Of a stretch of DNA of 6,688 nt, positions 4,983-6,688 are shown in pieces. A model generated the notes under the pieces. The model searched no databases. It worked only from the letters and a program-made list of their open reading frames with translations, and was not told where the DNA came from. How positions within the stretch are numbered: position 1 is the stretch's first letter; each line of letters starts with the position of its first letter. The translations under genes and the position numbers were made by a program. Source of the stretch: Candidatus Kaiserbacteria bacterium (lineage in GTDB: Bacteria > Patescibacteriota > Minisyncoccia > Phycocordibacterales > UBA12088); contig SKIN01000036.1 of assembly GCA_007116405.1 (NCBI GenBank), positions 1 to 6,688 of the forward strand. Reading direction: 5' to 3'.

Positions 4983-6470
4983 ATGTCTGAAGGAGAACAT
5001 CCGGAGACCCTGGAAGAGATACGCAATGAACGTATCGCTAAGGGGGAGCGGCTCGCTTCTCACGGCGAACTCCTGTATCCAAACACGACGGCTCGTACGC
5101 ACGCCCTCAACCGGGTGCGCGACGCTTTTGACGACTTTGAACGAGACGCCACACCAGTCATCGTGGCGGGGCGCGTTCTGTCCATTCGTGTACATGGTAG
5201 CTCAGCGTTCATTGACCTCTTTGACGGGACGGCGACACTGCAAGGGTATCTCAAAAAGGATGAGCTCGGCGATACGCCATTCGACCTTTTCATCGATGCG
5301 GTCGACCGTGGTGACTTCGTAGAGCTTGAAGGGACCGCCATGCGCACGAAGCGCGGTGAGCCCTCACTGCTTGCTAAAAGATGGCGCCTGCTCACCAAGG
5401 CACTCCTCCCCATACCAACACAGCACTTTGGCATCAAGGACGAGGACGAGCGGTACCGAAAGCGCTATTTGGACATCCTTTTGAACAAAGACCTGGCAGA
5501 ACGTTTTCGACGTCGTTCTGTGTTTTGGAACACCTTTCGCACATTTCTCCTCGAACGAGGGTTTATCGAAGTAGAGACGCCCATCCTTGAGACGATGCCC
5601 GGTGGCGCCGAGGCGCGTCCTTTTGAGACGCATCACAATGCGCTCGACATGCCCGTGTACCTCCGCATTTCCGTGGGGGAGCTGTGGCAGAAGAAGCTCA
5701 TGGTGGCGGGACTGCCGAAGACGTTCGAAATAGGACGTGTGTTCCGCAACGAGGGTATGAGCCACGAACACGCGCAGGATTATACTTCCTGTGAATTCTA
5801 TGAAGCGTACAGCGACATGGAGAAGGGGAAAGCGATGATTCGCGAGCTCTACATCGCGCTTGCCCAAAAGACGTTCGGCACCACTACGTTCTCGGTGCGA
5901 GACCACACCTTTGACCTCAACACAGAGTGGCAGACCTACGACTTCTCTCTGATCATCAAAGAGGCATATGGCTTTGATCCGCGTGAGGCTGACTTGCAGG
6001 AAGTACTCGCCGCGCTTGAGAAGGCCGGGATACAGACAAAAGAGGGAGAGCAGCTGAACAAAGAGCGTGCCGTGGACCTTCTGTGGAAGAAACAACGCGC
6101 CCAGCTTTCCGGTCCCGGCTTCCTCGTGCATGTACCGGTGTACATGGAACCACTTGCCAAGAAGAATGAGCAGGACCCACGTGTCGTGGACCGCTTCCAG
6201 GTGATACTTGCGGGAAGTGAGGTGGGAAAGGGGTTCAGCGAACTGAACGACCCTATCGACCAGAGGGAGCGGTTTGCACACCAACAAGCACTGCGTGAGG
6301 CGGGGGATGAGGAGGCACAGCGTGCGGATATGGACTTCGTCGAGGCGCTCGAGTACGGTATGCCCCCCACGTTTGGCTTTGGCACCTCGGAGCGGCTGTT
6401 CAGTATGATGGAAGGGGTGTCAGTACGGGAAGCACAGCTGTTTCCGCTGATGCGACCAAAGAATTCGTGA
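4983..6470 (+). CDS. lysS: Lysyl-tRNA synthetase, class II
   Basis: This enzyme charges tRNA-Lys in the cytoplasm. The 495 residues are of normal length. An N-terminal helix (1-50) precedes the anticodon-binding OB fold (about 58-140, VIVAGRVLSIRVHGS). The class II catalytic core follows: motif 1 around GFIEVETPILETMPGGAEAR (193-212), then ARPFETHHNALD (211-222), motif 2 with FRNEG (254-258), GFSELNDPIDQRERF (417-431) and motif 3 at GMPPTFGFGTSERL (459-472). Two active-site stretches differ from the textbook forms. HNPEFT of motif 2 reads HAQDYT (263-268), and GLGIGIDR of motif 3 reads GFGTSER, one residue shorter. I recall similar forms in Parcubacteria, so this is probably lineage divergence, not damage. 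It starts 3 nt after greA with ACCT before the ATG and no Shine-Dalgarno, so translation is probably coupled to greA termination. Confidence 0.95.
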   Translation: MSEGEHPETLEEIRNERIAKGERLASHGELLYPNTTARTHALNRVRDAFDDFERDATPVIVAGRVLSIRVHGSSAFIDLFDGTATLQGYLKKDELGDTPFDLFIDAVDRGDFVELEGTAMRTKRGEPSLLAKRWRLLTKALLPIPTQHFGIKDEDERYRKRYLDILLNKDLAERFRRRSVFWNTFRTFLLERGFIEVETPILETMPGGAEARPFETHHNALDMPVYLRISVGELWQKKLMVAGLPKTFEIGRVFRNEGMSHEHAQDYTSCEFYEAYSDMEKGKAMIRELYIALAQKTFGTTTFSVRDHTFDLNTEWQTYDFSLIIKEAYGFDPREADLQEVLAALEKAGIQTKEGEQLNKERAVDLLWKKQRAQLSGPGFLVHVPVYMEPLAKKNEQDPRVVDRFQVILAGSEVGKGFSELNDPIDQRERFAHQQALREAGDEEAQRADMDFVEALEYGMPPTFGFGTSERLFSMMEGVSVREAQLFPLMRPKNS

Positions 6471-6494
6471 TGTTTTATTAAATATAATACATAA

Positions 6495-6518
6495 GACCCC
6501 GGCAGCAACGCCGGGGTC
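6495..6518 (-). terminator. Intrinsic terminator between convergent lysS and glgC
   Basis: GACCCCGGC (6495-6503), loop AGCAAC, GCCGGGGTC (6510-6518) form a perfect 9-bp GC-rich stem. Read on the minus strand it comes 15 nt after the glgC stop and is followed by a T-rich stretch (complement of 6471-6494), the canonical layout. For the plus-strand lysS transcript the hairpin starts 24 nt after the stop, but the following sequence is not T-rich, so termination in that direction is likely weaker. Confidence 0.85.
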
Positions 6519-6533
6519 ATTCACGTGAAAGAA

Positions 6534-6688
6534 CTACGCGACCCGAATGGTCTTTTCTCCCTTGAACCAGTCGTAGGGAACTACGGTAATACCCGAATCG
6601 GTGACGGTGAAGCCACGGTCTTCGTCGAGAGCATGGTCGACACCAATCTGTGTTCCCGCCGGGATGACGACACGCTCATCGTCCATCA
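6534..6688 (-). CDS. glgC: Glucose-1-phosphate adenylyltransferase, C-terminal fragment (5' part outside window)
   Basis: The last 50 codons, on the minus strand, run off the right edge and end in TAG. The sequence has VVIPAGTQIGVDH, then DEDRGFTVTDSGITVVP. This matches the end of the left-handed beta-helix domain of GlgC, where a PxGxxIG turn is followed by a D..RF.V...G...V stretch. GlgC makes ADP-glucose from glucose-1-phosphate and ATP, the committed step of bacterial glycogen synthesis. The tail DWFKGEKTIRVA follows the core. The catalytic domain is not in the window, so another hexapeptide-type nucleotidyltransferase cannot be fully excluded. The gene is convergent with lysS and shares the terminator region. 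Confidence 0.72.
   Translation of the reverse strand, partial: MDDERVVIPAGTQIGVDHALDEDRGFTVTDSGITVVPYDWFKGEKTIRVA

Noticed and set aside
4977..4985. TGA recoding (glycine) joining GreA and LysRS into one protein
   Set aside because: Both proteins have normal family ends and starts at this point, and lysS also ends at TGA in the expected place.
5781..5786. TATACT as another promoter
   Set aside because: It is deep inside lysS with no downstream gene start nearby; such hexamers are expected by chance once or twice in this length.
5364..6287. 307-codon open frame on the minus strand opposite lysS
   Set aside because: It lies wholly within a clear lysyl-tRNA synthetase gene, shows no family motif, and has no promoter or start-site support.

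Overview
This window reads as a compact chromosomal stretch of a Candidate Phyla Radiation (Patescibacteria) bacterium, probably Parcubacteria-like. That placement is inferred from family variants remembered from that group: an atypical lysyl-tRNA synthetase motif 3, a much shortened PBP2 pedestal and a very small MreD-position protein. It also rests on tight gene packing and the near absence of Shine-Dalgarno sites. TAA, TAG and TGA all end genes at sensible family lengths, so the code looks standard. This argues against the recoded CPR lineages in which TGA means glycine.

Layout, plus strand: the 3' end of proS (prolyl-tRNA synthetase), mreB, mreC overlapping it by 35 nt, a 96-residue membrane protein in the mreD position, and mrdA (PBP2). 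A 78-nt gap follows that carries the only convincing promoter, an extended -10 box with a leader free of G. Next come greA (transcript cleavage factor) and, 3 nt later, lysS (class II lysyl-tRNA synthetase). A perfect 9-bp hairpin then separates this block from a convergent minus-strand gene. Only the last 50 codons of that gene are present, and they match the C-terminus of glgC (ADP-glucose pyrophosphorylase).

The middle block encodes elongasome parts. MreB forms cytoplasmic actin-like filaments, MreC links them to the periplasmic side, the small protein may be a reduced MreD, and PBP2 is the transpeptidase that crosslinks new lateral-wall peptidoglycan. The partner glycosyltransferase RodA is not encoded here. 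The flanking genes are housekeeping genes for translation and transcription. No tRNA, rRNA, CRISPR array, insertion sequence or sign of recent transfer is visible, and no stretch over 300 bases lacks a gene.

I do not see a wholly new system. The points worth a second look are the stripped-down PBP2 pedestal, the miniature MreD candidate, a run of five consecutive same-frame genes whose junctions often carry tandem stop codons, a G-free greA leader with a dyad inside its promoter, and the variant lysyl-tRNA synthetase active-site motifs.
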